From assembly GCF_015710575.1 (NCBI RefSeq), contig NZ_CP065373.1, forward strand, positions 1,798,001-1,862,000: DNA of 64,000 nucleotides, given 5' to 3'. This document shows, one piece after another, positions 1 through 9,733 of the stretch. Position 1 is the first letter of the stretch. The number at the start of each line of letters is the position of its first letter. The DNA is from Mycolicibacterium mengxianglii. GTDB taxonomy: Bacteria; Actinomycetota; Actinomycetes; Mycobacteriales; Mycobacteriaceae. The notes below the pieces were generated by a model. That model was not told where the DNA came from. It worked only from the letters and a program-made list of their open reading frames with translations, and made no database searches. A program made the translations under genes and the position numbers.

Positions 1-798
1 GTCTCCCTTGGAGCCGCACTGAGCACCACCGGCGTGACCGCTGAAGATGACCGCATCGGGATCGAGGCCGCGGATGCGGGCGCCGACCTCATCGAAGAAC
101 TTTCGCAACAGCAGCGCTGAACCGGTTGGGCAGACCCGCGCCTGCCACGTGCACGCTTCATCGGTGCACACCGACGGCTCCGGCTCACCCACCGGCGTCC
201 AGCCGCCCAGCGCCGGCGAGTTGCCCCACCTGCCGACAGCGGTATCGGCCCAGTCCTGGTAGGACATCGGCAGACCGTGTGACACCTCGGTCTTCCAGCC
301 GCCGTCGTACCAGCTGTGATCCTTGAAGTGATCGTTCTCGCAGCCCCCGCCACCGCCGGTCAGAACCGCGATGAGCAGCTGATCGTGGCGGCGCGCCGAG
401 TCGAAGACGGCGTCGAGTGCGGAGAAGTCGAGTGCTCCGGTCTGCTTGTTGACCGCGAAGCTGGAGTACACGTTGACCCGGGTCAGCGAGTGGGGGGCGA
501 GGCCGCCGAAGTATCGGTCGAGATCGACCTGCGCCCCGCATCCGGCATTGACGTCCCAATTGGTGCCGAGTTGATAGGCGTTGATGCCGATGGGCCACCA
601 GGGTCGGCCGTCCAACGTCAGCGAGGTTCCCTGGACACCGAGTTTCGGCATGGGCTGCGCAGTGGTTGCTGCCGAATCTTCCGGAGATGGCGGTGAAGGT
701 TGCTGGATCGCGAATAGCACGGCAATGATCAACCCGATAACCACCAGCACTGAAGTGCGCCGACGCCACCGCGAAACGTGCGTTGCGGTAGCCCTCAT
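1..798 (-). CDS. Secreted or membrane-anchored GH5-like glycoside hydrolase (3' end outside window)
   Basis: The frame is open from an ATG at 798 to the window edge (266 codons), so the C-terminus is missing. The N-terminus is basic (RWRRR) followed by a hydrophobic helix at about residues 16-31, a signal peptide or anchor. Around residues 67-76 comes WWPIGINAYQ, typical of the first strand of GH5 mannanase/cellulase-like barrels. Around residues 191-206, RWGNSPALGGWTPVGEPE resembles the strand-4 segment that in GH5 normally reads NEP; here Gly replaces Asn while the presumed acid/base Glu (about residue 205) is kept. Several Cys residues suit an exported protein. Substrate cannot be told. 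It could be a non-canonical or inactive GH5 relative. No neighbour shares its strand closely enough to argue an operon. Confidence 0.6.
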   Translation of the reverse strand, partial: MRATATHVSRWRRRTSVLVVIGLIIAVLFAIQQPSPPSPEDSAATTAQPMPKLGVQGTSLTLDGRPWWPIGINAYQLGTNWDVNAGCGAQVDLDRYFGGLAPHSLTRVNVYSSFAVNKQTGALDFSALDAVFDSARRHDQLLIAVLTGGGGGCENDHFKDHSWYDGGWKTEVSHGLPMSYQDWADTAVGRWGNSPALGGWTPVGEPEPSVCTDEACTWQARVCPTGSALLLRKFFDEVGARIRGLDPDAVIFSGHAGGAQCGSKGD

Positions 799-880
799 AG
801 AGTCGATGGTACGCACGTGCGAAGGTGGCTTAACCGTTAGCTGGATCGCTCAGCGACGACGAATGCCCAGGTGAGGGGTT

Positions 881-1507
881 TCAGTGGCCTCGGGTGACCC
901 AGTCGTCGTAGTGGATGATTTCGTCGCCGATTTTGGTGGTGTCGCCGTGGCCGGTGTAGACCACGGTGTCGGCGGGCAGGGCGCCGAGTTTGTCTTTGAT
1001 GGAGTCCAGGATGGTCGGGAAATCGGAGAACGATCGCCCGGTGGCGCCGGGACCGCCCTGGAACAGGGTGTCCCCGGAGAACACCGCCCCCAGATCGGGG
1101 GCATACCAGCACACCGATCCCGGGGAATGACCCGGAGTGTGCAGTGCGACCAGTTCGATGCCACCGGCACGCAGCCTCAGGTCGTCCTCGACGGGCCGGA
1201 AGTCGTTGTCGGGGTGGGTCATCTGCCAGAGCATGTCATCGGCGGGGTGCAGCAGCACCGGGGCATCCAGGGCCGCACCGAGTTCGGGCGCGACGGTGAT
1301 GTGGTCGTTGTGACCGTGGGTGCACACCACCGCCACCACGTTGCGTCCGGCTACGGCGTCGATGATCGGTGCGGCGGTGTGGGCGGCGTCGAAGACCACC
1401 ACATCGGTGTCGTCGCCGACGATCCAGATGTTGTTGTCGACGTCCCAGGACCCGCCGTCGAGTTCGAAGGTCCCGGAGGTGACGATGCGTTCAATGTGGG
1501 TGGGCAT
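881..1507 (-). CDS. MBL-fold metallo-hydrolase linked to mycothiol formaldehyde detoxification
   Basis: This 208-residue protein has the metallo-beta-lactamase signature THGHNDH (two-metal HxHxDH site), a downstream HTPGHSPGS and a late GHGD, as in glyoxalase II-type thioesterases. Its start overlaps the stop of the upstream S-(hydroxymethyl)mycothiol dehydrogenase gene by one base (TGATG), so the two are translationally coupled. In mycobacteria this pairing is conserved (Rv2260 beside Rv2259, from memory). The inferred role is hydrolysis of an S-formyl- or other S-acyl-mycothiol thioester produced by its partner, a cytosolic step. The substrate is inferred from pairing only. Confidence 0.85.
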   Translation of the reverse strand: MPTHIERIVTSGTFELDGGSWDVDNNIWIVGDDTDVVVFDAAHTAAPIIDAVAGRNVVAVVCTHGHNDHITVAPELGAALDAPVLLHPADDMLWQMTHPDNDFRPVEDDLRLRAGGIELVALHTPGHSPGSVCWYAPDLGAVFSGDTLFQGGPGATGRSFSDFPTILDSIKDKLGALPADTVVYTGHGDTTKIGDEIIHYDDWVTRGH

Positions 1508-2592
1508 CAGAGGATCACCACCGAGCGCAGCACTTCACCGGCGTGCATCTTGTGGAAGGCGTCTTCGATGCCGTCGAGGGTGATGCGTTCGGAGACGAAT
1601 TTCTCCAACGGCAACCGGCCCTGCAGATACAGCGAGATCAGGGTGGGGAAGTCACGCTCGGGCAGGCAGTCGCCGTACCAGCTCGATTTCAGGGAACCGC
1701 CGCGGGAGAAGAAGTCCACCAGCGGCATTTCCAGTGTCATGTCCGGGGTGGGCACCCCGACCAGCACGACGGTGCCGGCCAGGTCGCGGGCGTAGAAGGC
1801 CTGCTTCCAGGTTTCCGGGCGCCCTACTGCGTCGATGACGACATCGGCGCCGAACCCGCCGGTCAGGTCCTGGATGGTCGTCACCGCATCGAGGTCGGTG
1901 GCGTTGATGGTGTGGGTGGCGCCGAACTCGCGCGCCCACTCCAGTTTCCGGTTGTCACGGTCCACGGCGATGATCATCTTGGCACCGACGAGGGCGGCAC
2001 CGGCGATCGCGGCGTCCCCGACCCCGCCGCAGCCGATCACCGCCACCGTGTCATCACGACCCACGGCGCCGGTGTTGATCGCCGCCCCGATCCCGGCCAT
2101 CACTCCACAGCCCAGCAATCCCGCCACCGCGGGATCAGCCTCGGGGTCGACCTTGGTGCACTGACCCTCGTGGACCAGGGTCTTGTCGGCGAACGCCCCG
2201 ATCCCCAACGCCGGGGTCAGTTCGGTGCCGTCGGTCAACGTCATCTTCTGGGTGGCGTTGAAGGTGTCGAAACACAACTGTGGCCGGCCGCGTTTGCAGG
2301 CCCGGCACTGCCCGCACACCGCCCGCCAGTTCAGGATCACGAAGTCCCCCGGGGCGACGTTGGTGACCCCATCACCGACCGCTTCCACCGTGCCGGAAGC
2401 CTCGTGGCCCAACAGGAACGGATACTCGTCGTTGATCCCACCGTCGCGGTAGGTCAGATCGGTATGGCACACCCCGCACGCGATGATGTCGACCACCACC
2501 TCACCGGGCCCCGGATCCGGAATCACAATGTCGGTCACCTCCACCGGAGCACCCTTGGACCGAGAAATGACACCGCGCACAGTCTGACTCAT
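1507..2592 (-). CDS. mscR: S-(hydroxymethyl)mycothiol dehydrogenase (mycothiol-dependent formaldehyde dehydrogenase)
   Basis: A 361-residue zinc-dependent medium-chain alcohol dehydrogenase. It shows the catalytic zinc segment GVCHTDL, the GHE motif (LGHEASG), the structural zinc loop with four Cys ([15 protein letters not shown]) and the Rossmann motif GCGGVG. The overall sequence fits the mycothiol-dependent formaldehyde dehydrogenase / nitrosomycothiol reductase group (MscR/AdhE2, Rv2259 type). It oxidises the spontaneous formaldehyde-mycothiol adduct with NAD and may also reduce S-nitrosomycothiol. The MBL hydrolase follows with a one-base overlap. ATG start at 2592; the 165 bases upstream separate it from the divergent helical-repeat gene. 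Confidence 0.92.
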   Translation of the reverse strand: MSQTVRGVISRSKGAPVEVTDIVIPDPGPGEVVVDIIACGVCHTDLTYRDGGINDEYPFLLGHEASGTVEAVGDGVTNVAPGDFVILNWRAVCGQCRACKRGRPQLCFDTFNATQKMTLTDGTELTPALGIGAFADKTLVHEGQCTKVDPEADPAVAGLLGCGVMAGIGAAINTGAVGRDDTVAVIGCGGVGDAAIAGAALVGAKMIIAVDRDNRKLEWAREFGATHTINATDLDAVTTIQDLTGGFGADVVIDAVGRPETWKQAFYARDLAGTVVLVGVPTPDMTLEMPLVDFFSRGGSLKSSWYGDCLPERDFPTLISLYLQGRLPLEKFVSERITLDGIEDAFHKMHAGEVLRSVVIL

Positions 2593-2757
2593 GGCTACAA
2601 CCTAATGCCTCATCCCCGTCGTCCCGTAGAGGCAGACGGGTATCCGAGCAACTGTCGACGACCCCCGTCGGCGATCGCGGTGCCGAGTGTTGACGGCTCT
2701 GGGTGAGCCTAACGGAAACGCCGCTCCAGCTGTCCCGCTCGGGGCTACCGTGAATGA

Positions 2758-4179
2758 GTGATGGCCGCGCACTTCGACACTGCCACCGACCTGCTTGGCG
2801 CTGCCAGAGCGGCGTTCAGCACGCGGGACTGGGCAGACAGTTACGACGCGTTCGTGGCGGCGGGGGAACAGGGCCCGTTGTCCACCGATGATCTGGATGC
2901 GATGTCACTGGCCGCATGGCGGGTCGGCAACGTCAGAGAAGCGGTCCGGATATCGGAACTGGTGTTCGGGCAGTTGGCTCGAACGGACCCCGCCGCTGCG
3001 GCGATGAAAGCCGTTGAGCTGGGCCTGGCGTGGCTGACGCGCGGCGACGTCAACATCGGGCAGAGCTGGATGAACCAGGCGCGGCGGCTACTTGCCGGTT
3101 CCCCCGAGGGCGCGGCGCAGGGTTACCTGGCCTATCTGGATGCGGCCACCGCGACCATGAACCAGGACCCGCAATTGTTGGCGCAACGGGTGCGCGAGCT
3201 GAGCGGGATGAGCGGCCGCCTGGATCTGCCGCCGCTGACCGCGTTGGGGCTGGCTGCCGCCGGGCTTCATGCCATGCTCGACGAAAGAATCAGTGACGCA
3301 TACGAGTTGATCGACGAGGCGATGGTGGCAGCGCTCGCCAACCAGGTCCCCGTCGAGTGGGCCGGCGACATCTACGGAATTGTGCTGTACCACTGTCACC
3401 GGCTGGCCGACCTGCCGCGAATGCGCGCTTGGACCGAGTCCATGGACCGGTGGTGCGGTATCGCCGGCTCGATCGCCTACGGCGGCGTCTGCGAGGTTCA
3501 CCGCCTGCAGCTGCTCGCCGCCGGCGATGACTACCAGCGGCTCGAGGAACGGCTCGCCGACGCCAGTCGCCGGCTCGAAGACGTCAACACCCGGGCCGCC
3601 GCCGAGGGTTACTACCAGCTCGGCGAAGTGTGTCGGCGACGCGGCGATGTCGATGCGGCACTGGCCGCATTCGCCAAGACGCGCCTCCTGGGTGCTGACC
3701 CACAACCCGGCGCGGCGCTGCTGCGCTGCCACCTGGGTGACAAGGTGGGCGCCCGCGGTGAGCTGCGGAGGTCGTTGGCTGCCGAGTCCGGGCTGGGCCG
3801 GATGCGGTTGCTGCGCGCAGCCGTCGACGTCGCGTTGGCGCAGGACAGCCTGGACGAAGCCGAACGGTACAGCCGTGAACTCGAAGCGGGAGCACGCGCT
3901 CGTCCCACCCCGGGGTTCCGCGCCTGGGCTGCGCACACCCAAGGTGCGGTATCGGTGCGTCGCGGAGACTATGCCGGTGCGCTCGGTGCGCTGCGCGCTG
4001 CGGTCCGGGACTACGGCATCCAACAGTCCCGCTATGAGACCGCTCAGGTGTACGACTGGATATCGCAGGCGCACAAGGGACTTGGTGACACTGCGGCCGC
4101 AGCTGACGCTTCGGCGACCGCCGAGGCCATCTACCGGCAGCTGGGCGCCGATGCCCTGACCGCCTATGGGCAGCCGTAG
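2758..4179 (+). CDS. Helical-repeat (TPR-like) protein resembling the sensor part of a LuxR-type regulator without the HTH
   Basis: 473 residues, almost wholly Ala/Leu/Arg-rich amphipathic helices in repeats of roughly 34-40 residues. The opening (AARAAFSTRDWADSYDAF...) resembles the N-terminal repeat region of mycobacterial TPR-LuxR regulators. The protein ends in an IYRQLGADALTAYG segment where a LuxR DNA-binding domain would normally follow, and no helix-turn-helix is present. Start is GTG 2758 or ATG 2761; no strong Shine-Dalgarno decides. The next gene begins 25 bases downstream, so they may be co-transcribed. Function unknown; a protein-protein scaffold is the safe reading. Confidence 0.75.
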   Translation: MMAAHFDTATDLLGAARAAFSTRDWADSYDAFVAAGEQGPLSTDDLDAMSLAAWRVGNVREAVRISELVFGQLARTDPAAAAMKAVELGLAWLTRGDVNIGQSWMNQARRLLAGSPEGAAQGYLAYLDAATATMNQDPQLLAQRVRELSGMSGRLDLPPLTALGLAAAGLHAMLDERISDAYELIDEAMVAALANQVPVEWAGDIYGIVLYHCHRLADLPRMRAWTESMDRWCGIAGSIAYGGVCEVHRLQLLAAGDDYQRLEERLADASRRLEDVNTRAAAEGYYQLGEVCRRRGDVDAALAAFAKTRLLGADPQPGAALLRCHLGDKVGARGELRRSLAAESGLGRMRLLRAAVDVALAQDSLDEAERYSRELEAGARARPTPGFRAWAAHTQGAVSVRRGDYAGALGALRAAVRDYGIQQSRYETAQVYDWISQAHKGLGDTAAAADASATAEAIYRQLGADALTAYGQP

Positions 4180-4204
4180 CCCCCCGCAGCTAGTGTCAAG
4201 CGCG

Positions 4205-5029
4205 ATGAGCGCATTGGACCTTCTCGATGACTGGCCGGTCCCGACCGCCGCGGCCGCGGTGGTGGGGACGTCTGGCGTGCTGGCGACCCATGGCGACGTC
4301 GACCGGCGGTTCCGGCTGGCGTCGGTGACCAAGCCGCTCGTCGCGCGTGCGGCGCACGTCGCGATCGAGGAAGGTGCTGTTGAGCTGGACACCCCCGCGG
4401 GTCCGCCGGGTGCGACGGTGCGTCACCTGCTGGCGCATGCCTCGGGGCTGGCGATGCTCGATGACAAGGTGATCGCCAAGCCCGGCACCCGCAGGGTTTA
4501 CTCCAACACCGGGTTCCGGGTGCTGGCCGAAGCGATACAGAGGGCAGCCGACATCGACTTCACCGAGTACCTGACCGAGGGCGTCCTGGCCCCGCTCGGC
4601 ATGGCCGCGACGACGCTCGAGGGTGGTGCCTCGGCCGCGGGTTACGGCGCTACCGCCACCGTGTCGGATCTCGCGACATTCGCCGCCGAGCTGATGGTGC
4701 CGCGGCTGGTGTCGGCGCAGATGCATGCCGACGCCACCTCGGTCCAGTTTCCCGGCCTCGACGGGGTGCTCCCCGGATACGGCCCGCAGCGACCCAATGA
4801 CTGGGGGCTGGGATTCGAGCTCAAGTCCTCGAAGTCCCCGCACTGGACCGGGACGACGAACTCGCCGGCGACGTACGGGCATTTCGGCCAGTCGGGGACC
4901 TTCCTCTGGGCTGATCCGGGGCCTGCGATTGCGCTGGTGGTGCTCACCGACCGGGACTTCGGTGACTGGGCGCACCCACTCTGGCCAGCCATCTCTGATG
5001 AAGTCATGAGAGAATTCGGGGCACACTAG
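4205..5029 (+). CDS. Serine beta-lactamase / penicillin-binding-protein-like hydrolase
   Basis: About 274 residues from ATG 4205; an in-frame ATG at 4166 would overlap the previous gene and add a non-conserved leader. The class C/esterase fold is shown by the SxxK nucleophile motif in LASVTKPL, a YxN motif in YSNTGF and the late HFGQSGT, equivalent to the KTG/HxG strand. No signal peptide is visible, so it is probably cytoplasmic, unlike true beta-lactamases. It is short for the family (usually 350-400 residues). Likely an esterase or D-aminopeptidase-like hydrolase of unknown substrate. Confidence 0.8.
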   Translation: MSALDLLDDWPVPTAAAAVVGTSGVLATHGDVDRRFRLASVTKPLVARAAHVAIEEGAVELDTPAGPPGATVRHLLAHASGLAMLDDKVIAKPGTRRVYSNTGFRVLAEAIQRAADIDFTEYLTEGVLAPLGMAATTLEGGASAAGYGATATVSDLATFAAELMVPRLVSAQMHADATSVQFPGLDGVLPGYGPQRPNDWGLGFELKSSKSPHWTGTTNSPATYGHFGQSGTFLWADPGPAIALVVLTDRDFGDWAHPLWPAISDEVMREFGAH

Positions 5030-5143
5030 CGCAACACCTGTCCCACAAGGCACAATAGACACGCAAGACACACGTTTTGTGATGCTCGAAGTTTCGCAAG
5101 GTCGTTGGGGAAGACGTCCCTCGCGGAACTTAAGGAGCAGCCC

Positions 5144-5659
5144 ATGCGTGCGTCGAACCAATTTGCCGACGCGACTACCGGCGTGGTCTACATCCACGCC
5201 TCACCCGCGGCGGTCTGCCCCCACGTCGAGTGGGCGCTTTCGTCGACCCTGAACGCCAGGGCGAATTTGCGGTGGACGCCGCAGCCGGCCATGCCTGGTC
5301 AGTTGCGCGCGGTCACCAACTGGGTCGGGCCCGTGGGCACCGGCGCCGCGTTGGCCAATGCCTTGCGGTCTTGGTCGGTGCTGCGTTTCGAGGTCACCGA
5401 GGACCCCAGTGCGGGGGTGGATGGACAACGCTTCAGCCACACCCCACAGCTGGGGCTCTGGCACGGCACGATGAGCGCCAGCGGCGACATCATGGTCGGT
5501 GAGATGCGGCTGCGTTCCCTGATGGCCGAGGGCGCCGACATGCTGGCCGCCGAGCTGGACACTGTGCTCGGCACCGCATGGGACGAGGCTCTGGAGCCGT
5601 ACCGTACCGGCGGTGACGTCGGTGCCGAGATCACCTGGCTGAGCCAGGGCGTCGGTTAG
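5144..5659 (+). CDS. DUF3145 family protein
   Basis: 171 residues from ATG 5144, chosen because AAGGAG lies at 5131-5136 and the family typically starts MRASNQFADATTG. The text GVVYIHASPAAVCPHVEWAL and the tryptophan-rich middle (NLRWTPQPA) are characteristic of DUF3145, an actinobacterial family of unknown function, usually single-copy. The gene converges on accD6, and the perfect hairpin at 5676-5731 separates the two. It lies 114 bases after the beta-lactamase-like gene and probably has its own promoter there. Confidence 0.85.
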   Translation: MRASNQFADATTGVVYIHASPAAVCPHVEWALSSTLNARANLRWTPQPAMPGQLRAVTNWVGPVGTGAALANALRSWSVLRFEVTEDPSAGVDGQRFSHTPQLGLWHGTMSASGDIMVGEMRLRSLMAEGADMLAAELDTVLGTAWDEALEPYRTGGDVGAEITWLSQGVG

Positions 5660-5675
5660 GCGCACCTCACCCGCT

Positions 5676-5731
5676 GAGCAGACACAAAATCGCGCGAATC
5701 CGAAGGGATTCGCGCGATTTTGTGTCTGCTC
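5676..5731. terminator. Perfect 26-bp bidirectional intrinsic terminator (TRIT-like)
   Basis: Arms at 5676-5701 and 5706-5731 are exact reverse complements, with a GAAG tetraloop. Each arm contains an A/T run (AAAAT/ATTTT) inside the stem, so both strands have a U-rich 3' stretch. It sits between the convergent DUF3145 and accD6 genes. The core GAGCAGACACAAAATCGCGC resembles the repeated near-identical terminators described in mycobacteria (TRIT, from memory). Confidence 0.85.
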
Positions 5732-5749
5732 GCGGAGGTAAGTGCGTGC

Positions 5750-7171
5750 TTACAGCGGGATGTTCTTGTGCCGGCCACGGCGCGGGGCAGCCTCGGCCAG
5801 GGCCTGGGTGAGCACGCTGCGGGTGTGCGCGGGGTCGATCTTCTCGTCCACCACACCGATCTCGATGGCGGCATCCACTCCGCCGGCGATCCGCTCGTGC
5901 TCGGCGGCCAACTCCTCATGCAGCGCTTCGCGCTCCTCGGGGGCAGCGGCGGCCAGCTTGCGCTTGTGCAGGATGCCGACAGCAGCCTTGGCGCCCATCA
6001 CGGCAACCTCGGCGTCGGGCCAGGCGAACACCTTGGTCGCGCCCAGTGAGCGCGAGTTCATCGCGATGTAGGCGCCGCCGTAGATCTTGCGAGTGACCAG
6101 CGTGACGCGGGGGACCGTTGCCTCGCCGAACGCGTGCAGCAGCTTGGCGCCGCGACGGACCACACCACCCCACTCCTGGTCGACACCGGGCAGGTAGCCC
6201 GGAACGTCGACGATGACGACCAGCGGAACGCCGAACGCATTACACAGCCGCACGAAACGTGCAGCTTTCTCAGCGCTCTCGGAGTTCAGACAGCCGCCCA
6301 GGCGCAGCGGGTTGTTGGCCAGGACGCCGACAGTGCGCCCGGCGAGCCGGCCCAGACCGACCACCATCGATGGCGCCCACTTGGCCTGGAACTCCTCGAA
6401 CGGGACGCCCTCGTCGAGCAGCGCGGTGATCAGGGGGTGCACGTCATAGGCGCGGCGGGCGGTTGCGGGCAGCAGCGCCTTGAGGTCGGTGTCGCCGGCC
6501 TCGGCCTTGGTGCGGTCGAAGTGGCCCTGCTGACAGAACAGGCCGATCAGGCGGTGGCCACGCGCGTAGGCGTCCAGCTCGTCGTTGGCGACGATGTGGC
6601 ACACCCCCGACTTCTTGTGGTGGGTGTCGGGCCCGCCGAGCGAGGCCATGTCCACGTCCTCGCCGGTGACGCTGCGAACCACATCGGGGCCGGTGACGAA
6701 GACCCGGCCTTCCGGAGCCATGATCACCACGTCGGTCAGGGCCGGTCCGTAGGCCGCGCCGCCGGCCGCGAAGCCGACGACGATCGAGATCTGCGGGATG
6801 TAACCCGAGGCGCGGATCATCGCCTCGAAGACCAGCCCCACGGCGTGCAGGGCCTTGACGCCCTCAGCCAGCCGGGCCCCGCCGGAGTGCCAGATCCCGA
6901 CGATCGGGCTCTGTTCCTCGATGGCGGTGTCGTAGGCATTGACGATGTGGCGGCACCCGTCGACGCCCATCGCTCCGCCCATCACGGTGCCGTCGGTGCA
7001 GAACGCCACCGTGCGCACCCCGTTGACGGTGCCCGCTGCGGCCAGGACGCCGGAGCGATCCCGCTCATGCAGCAGTTCCACGGTGCCGTCGTCGAAGAAG
7101 TTGCTCAACCGCAGCAGCGGATCGCGGGGGTCGAGCGACTCGTTGATCGCCTCAGGCGCCATGGTCGTCAT
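5750..7171 (-). CDS. accD6: Acyl-CoA carboxylase carboxyltransferase (beta) subunit AccD6
   Basis: 473 residues with the two crotonase-like halves of biotin-dependent carboxyltransferases. In the second half come the CoA/carboxybiotin-binding segments VVIVDVPGYLPG and RKIYGGAYIAMNS. It is the last gene of the FAS-II operon, as in M. tuberculosis (Rv2247). It transfers CO2 from biotinylated AccA3 to acetyl-CoA, giving malonyl-CoA for FAS-I and FAS-II. Start ATG 7171 is preceded by AGGAG at good distance; ATG 7162 is an alternative. The gap to kasB is 24 bases, so it is co-transcribed. The gene ends just before the strong terminator. Confidence 0.95.
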   Translation of the reverse strand: MTTMAPEAINESLDPRDPLLRLSNFFDDGTVELLHERDRSGVLAAAGTVNGVRTVAFCTDGTVMGGAMGVDGCRHIVNAYDTAIEEQSPIVGIWHSGGARLAEGVKALHAVGLVFEAMIRASGYIPQISIVVGFAAGGAAYGPALTDVVIMAPEGRVFVTGPDVVRSVTGEDVDMASLGGPDTHHKKSGVCHIVANDELDAYARGHRLIGLFCQQGHFDRTKAEAGDTDLKALLPATARRAYDVHPLITALLDEGVPFEEFQAKWAPSMVVGLGRLAGRTVGVLANNPLRLGGCLNSESAEKAARFVRLCNAFGVPLVVIVDVPGYLPGVDQEWGGVVRRGAKLLHAFGEATVPRVTLVTRKIYGGAYIAMNSRSLGATKVFAWPDAEVAVMGAKAAVGILHKRKLAAAAPEEREALHEELAAEHERIAGGVDAAIEIGVVDEKIDPAHTRSVLTQALAEAAPRRGRHKNIPL

Positions 7172-7195
7172 AAGTGTCTCCTAGCGTTGTTTGCG

Positions 7196-8458
7196 TCAGT
7201 ACTTGCCGAAGGCGAGTGCGACGTTGTGCCCGCCAAATCCGAACGAATTGTTGAGCGCATATTCGTAATTGCCCGGGCGTGGGGAACCGGCGACCACATC
7301 GAGATCGATCTCGGGGTCGAGGTTCTTCAGGTTGCGTGTCGGCGGGATGATGCCCTCGCGGATCGCGAGGACGGTGAGAATCGACTCGACCGCACCGACA
7401 GCGCCGACGGAGTGTCCGAGTGCGCTCTTGGGTGCGTACACCGCCGGCTGATGGCTGCCGAGCGCGTTGTGGATCGCCTTGGACTCGGCGATGTCACCTA
7501 CCTGCGTGCCGGTGGCGTGTGCGTTGATGTGGTCGATATCGGACGGTTGCAGACCGGCGAGCTCGATCGCCCGCGTCATCGCGTGCCCGGCCTGCTCGCC
7601 GTTGGGGTCGGGGGCCACGATGTGGTAGCCGTCCGAGGTGATGGACGCCCCCATGATGCGGGCGTGGATGGTGGCGCCGCGGGCCTTGGCGTGTTCTTCG
7701 GTCTCGATCACCAACAGGGCGCCGGCTTCACCGAAGACAAAGCCGTTGCGGTCCTTGTCGAACGGCTTGCAGGCCCCCTGGGGGTCGTCGTTGCTGTTCG
7801 ACAAGACGATTCGCATCTGGGCGAACCCGGCGATCGGCACCGCTTCGATCCGGGTCTCCACCCCGCCGCAGATGGCGACGTCGGCCTCACCCAGGACGAT
7901 GGTCCGCCAGGCCTGCGCCACGCCTTCGGCGCCGGAGGCGCAAGCCGAGACCGGGGTGATGACCCCGGCCCTGGCCTGGCGCTCCAAACCGACGGCGGCC
8001 GCGGCCGCGTTGGGCATGTACATCTGAACGGCAAGCGGCGACACGGCTTTCATGCCTTTGGCCCGCATGCCGTCGTAGCTGTAGATCAGTTCTTCGGTCG
8101 AGCCCATGCCGGTGCCGATCGACACCAGCAGGCGTTTGGGGTCTACTTCGGGGGACCCGGCGTGGTCCCACACGCGTCGACTCAAGACGGTGGACATCTT
8201 CTGCAGGTAGGACAAGCGACGCAGTTGGATCCGCGTCATCTCGCCGTCGAAATCCTCCAGCAGATGGCCACCGATACGCACCGGGAGGTCGTACTGCTCG
8301 ACGAACGGATCATCGAGCAGGCGGATGCCGCTCTCCCCGTCGAGGAGTTTCTTCCAGGTGGTATCGGCGTCTGTCGCCAGGGCAGTTGTCATCGCGTACC
8401 CCGTCACGACGACATCCGGAAAACCGTTCCCTGTCGATAAGCGGTTCGACCCAGCCAT
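7196..8458 (-). CDS. kasB: Beta-ketoacyl-ACP synthase KasB
   Basis: 420 residues, condensing enzyme of FAS-II that performs late elongation of the meromycolate chain on AcpM. The catalytic set is visible: nucleophile Cys173 in SACASGAEG, His314 in INAHATGT, Lys344 in [10 protein letters not shown], and His411 in GFGGHN. It is a clear paralogue of the adjacent KasA. Assignment as KasB rests on position (after kasA, before accD6) and on its longer N-terminus. ATG 8458; 24 bases separate it from kasA, and the same 24-base spacing separates it from accD6. Confidence 0.95.
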   Translation of the reverse strand: MAGSNRLSTGNGFPDVVVTGYAMTTALATDADTTWKKLLDGESGIRLLDDPFVEQYDLPVRIGGHLLEDFDGEMTRIQLRRLSYLQKMSTVLSRRVWDHAGSPEVDPKRLLVSIGTGMGSTEELIYSYDGMRAKGMKAVSPLAVQMYMPNAAAAAVGLERQARAGVITPVSACASGAEGVAQAWRTIVLGEADVAICGGVETRIEAVPIAGFAQMRIVLSNSNDDPQGACKPFDKDRNGFVFGEAGALLVIETEEHAKARGATIHARIMGASITSDGYHIVAPDPNGEQAGHAMTRAIELAGLQPSDIDHINAHATGTQVGDIAESKAIHNALGSHQPAVYAPKSALGHSVGAVGAVESILTVLAIREGIIPPTRNLKNLDPEIDLDVVAGSPRPGNYEYALNNSFGFGGHNVALAFGKY

Positions 8459-8482
8459 TAACGCCCCGAACTTTCCCCTTGT

Positions 8483-9733
8483 TTAATAACGTCCGAACGC
8501 TAGAGCGACATTGTGTCCACCGAAACCGAACGAATTGTTGATGGCGTACTGGTAGTCGCCATACCGAGGCTCGCCCGCAACGACATCGAGATCGATCTCG
8601 GGGTCGGGCGTCTCGTAATTCAGGGTCGGAGGAATCACGCCGTCACGCAGTGCCAGCACGGTGAGGATCGATTCCAAAGCGCCGACGGCGCCGATGGAGT
8701 GACCGAGTGCGGATTTCGGCGCGTACACCGCGGCGTGCTCCACACCGGCGACCCGGATGGCGTTGGCCTCGGCGACGTCACCGATGGATGTCGACGTAGC
8801 GTGCGCGTTGACGTGGTTGATGTCCTTGGGGGACAACCCCGCTGTCTCCATCGCCCGCTTCATCGCCGAACCCGCACGCAGGCCGTCCGGTGCCGGCGCC
8901 ACCATGTGGAAGGCGTCCGACGAGATGCCCGCGCCCATGATCCGGGCCAGCGGCTTGGCGCCGCGGGCCAGGGCATGTTCCTCGGTCTCGATGATCATGA
9001 GTGCACCGGCCTCGCCGAAGACGAAGCCGTCGCGGTCCTTGTCGAACGGCCGCGACGCCCCCGCCGGATCGTCGTTGCGGGTACTCATCGCGCGCATCAT
9101 CGAGAACGCCGCGATCGGCAGCGCTTCGATACCGCCTTCGACGCCACCGCAGACGGCAATGTCGGCGTCACCCATGACGATCTGGCGCCACGCATGCGCG
9201 ATGCCCTCGGAACCGGATGAGCACGCCGACACCGGGGTGATGACCCCGGCGCGGGCGCCCAGTTCCAGACCGACGACGGCAGCTGCACCGTTGGGCATGA
9301 TCATCTGAACGGCGAGCGGGGACACCTTGCGGGGCCCGCCCTCGTTCATCAGGTCATAGGTTTCGACAATTTTCTCGCCGCCACCGAGACCCGTGCCGAT
9401 GACCACCGTGAACCGGTCCGGGTCGACCTCGGGGTTACCCGCGCTCTCCCAGAGCCGGTTGCCCAGCAGCTTCGACATGCGCTGGACGTACGACATGCGC
9501 CGCATGTCCAGTCGGGTCATGTGGTCGTCGACGTTGTCGACGAGGTGTCCGCCGATACGCACCGGCAGATCCCACTTGGTGACGAACTCGTCCTCGAGAA
9601 CGCGGATGCCGCTCTCGCCGGCAAGCAGACCCTTCCACGTGCTCTCAACGTCAGCCGCAATGGAGGTCGTAGCTTCTACAGCGGTAACCACGACATTGGG
9701 GAAACCGCCGTTAGCAGTGGAAGGGCGGGTCAC
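8483..9733 (-). CDS. kasA: Beta-ketoacyl-ACP synthase KasA
   Basis: 416 residues. Catalytic residues fall at the positions known for M. tuberculosis KasA: Cys171 (SACSSGSEG), His311 (VNAHATST), Lys340 and His345 ([10 protein letters not shown]). The enzyme condenses malonyl-AcpM with growing acyl chains in early and middle meromycolate elongation and is the target of thiolactomycin. Start is GTG 9733, overlapping the acpM stop by four bases (GTGA), so translation is coupled to its carrier protein. No substitutions are seen in the active-site loops. Confidence 0.97.
   Translation of the reverse strand: MTRPSTANGGFPNVVVTAVEATTSIAADVESTWKGLLAGESGIRVLEDEFVTKWDLPVRIGGHLVDNVDDHMTRLDMRRMSYVQRMSKLLGNRLWESAGNPEVDPDRFTVVIGTGLGGGEKIVETYDLMNEGGPRKVSPLAVQMIMPNGAAAVVGLELGARAGVITPVSACSSGSEGIAHAWRQIVMGDADIAVCGGVEGGIEALPIAAFSMMRAMSTRNDDPAGASRPFDKDRDGFVFGEAGALMIIETEEHALARGAKPLARIMGAGISSDAFHMVAPAPDGLRAGSAMKRAMETAGLSPKDINHVNAHATSTSIGDVAEANAIRVAGVEHAAVYAPKSALGHSIGAVGALESILTVLALRDGVIPPTLNYETPDPEIDLDVVAGEPRYGDYQYAINNSFGFGGHNVALAFGRY

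Noticed and set aside
2636-2641. GGGTAT upstream of the TPR-like gene as a SigF -10
   Set aside because: No GGTTT-like -35 at 15-17 bases and it lies over 100 bases from the start codon.
6134-8440. 768-residue plus-strand open frame opposite accD6 and kasB
   Set aside because: It is an antisense shadow of two clearly conserved genes and has no recognisable domain.
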